Source: an uncultured Fretibacterium sp.
GTDB taxonomy: Bacteria; Synergistota; Synergistia; Synergistales; Aminobacteriaceae
DNA: 6,306 bases
Assembly: GCA_905373185.1 (NCBI GenBank)
Contig: CAJPSE010000101.1
Coordinates: forward strand, 1 to 6,306
Reading direction: 5' to 3'
This document shows, piece after piece, positions 6,071-6,306 of the stretch. The notes beneath the pieces were generated by a model. It saw only the letters and a list, made by a program, of their open reading frames with translations. It had not been told where the DNA came from and ran no database searches. A program made the translations under genes and the position numbers. Position 1 is the first letter of the stretch, and each line of letters starts with the position of its first letter.

Positions 6071-6306
6071 GCTAGATTGTCAAGCCAAATGCAACAGGTA
6101 AATTGAAAAAGGCCTCATTAGGGGTACGAAAGCCGAGACACTTTCTGGGACGGTTGTTCAGGCGTTCTACAATCCGCAGAACATCGTCGTTCCGAACCTC
6201 TCGGAAGTCGATCCCCTTGGGCAAATACTCGCGAATGAGTCCGTTCGTGTTTTCATTCGTACCACGCTCCCAGGGGCTGTGGGGATGAGCAAAGTACATA
6301 GGGACC
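6071..6306 (-). mobile_element. End of an IS30-family insertion sequence
   Basis: The right end of the window is the transposase 3' end of an IS30-type element. The solute-binding homology stops just left of the transposase TAG (6072-6074), so the element boundary should fall at about 6065-6075. In this family the terminal inverted repeat commonly overlaps or adjoins the transposase 3' end, here probably starting near GCTAGATTGTCAAG (6071-6084). The other end and any target duplication are outside the window, so the boundary is approximate. Confidence 0.75.
6072..6306 (-). CDS. IS30-family transposase, C-terminal fragment
   Basis: This DDE transposase moves the element by cutting and joining at its inverted repeats. 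The frame is open at the right edge; 77 codons are visible, against a usual 300-400 residues. The segment MYFAHPHSPWERGTNEN followed by TNGLIREYLPKG is the family hallmark around the third acidic catalytic residue (the Glu of NENxNGLIR). It is followed by the typical LNNRPRKCLGFRTPNEAF tail. Two more in-frame codons (Val-Pro) precede the first Met in the window, in line with an internal position, so that Met is not the start. It stops inside the probable terminal repeat. Confidence 0.92.
   Translation of the reverse strand, partial: VPMYFAHPHSPWERGTNENTNGLIREYLPKGIDFREVRNDDVLRIVERLNNRPRKCLGFRTPNEAFFNLPVAFGLTI

Overview
This window looks like chromosomal DNA of a G+C-rich, amino-acid-fermenting anaerobe. 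A lineage such as Synergistota would fit, because a 2-oxoacid:ferredoxin oxidoreductase of the indolepyruvate type sits beside a long-form urocanate hydratase. That placement is inference from gene content only; other anaerobic phyla carry the same genes. Base composition is not uniform. Bases 1-5113 are G+C-rich (41 of 60 bases in 1021-1080). From about 5114 to the end the DNA is much more A+T-rich (20 G+C of 60 in 5641-5700) and holds an interrupted gene and an insertion sequence.

The left part (1-3445) is read on the minus strand. Going with transcription, it holds lspA (lipoprotein signal peptidase, 3445-2894), then hutU (urocanate hydratase, 2746-741), then the first 204 residues of iorA (indolepyruvate:ferredoxin oxidoreductase alpha subunit, from 612 off the left edge). 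hutU is whole in content but broken by one missing base in a run of four C (plus strand) at 1643-1646. A strong intrinsic terminator (677-710) separates hutU from iorA, which has its own candidate promoter and ribosome binding site. The lspA-hutU gap contains a striking array of four head-to-tail 14-bp repeats (2805-2860).

A short divergent promoter region (3446-3614) separates lspA from a plus-strand pair: nicotinamidase (pncA, 3615-4196) and an EamA-type exporter (4193-5113). Their stop and start codons overlap as ATGA, so they are probably one translationally coupled operon.

The right part (5180-6306) is again minus strand. It holds the C-terminal portion of a family-5 peptide/solute-binding protein whose 5' side is cut off by the end of an IS30-family insertion sequence. 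Only the C-terminal end of the IS30 transposase lies in the window.

I found no RNA gene, CRISPR array or clear defence system. No wholly new system is evident. The least explained element is the 14-bp repeat array upstream of hutU.
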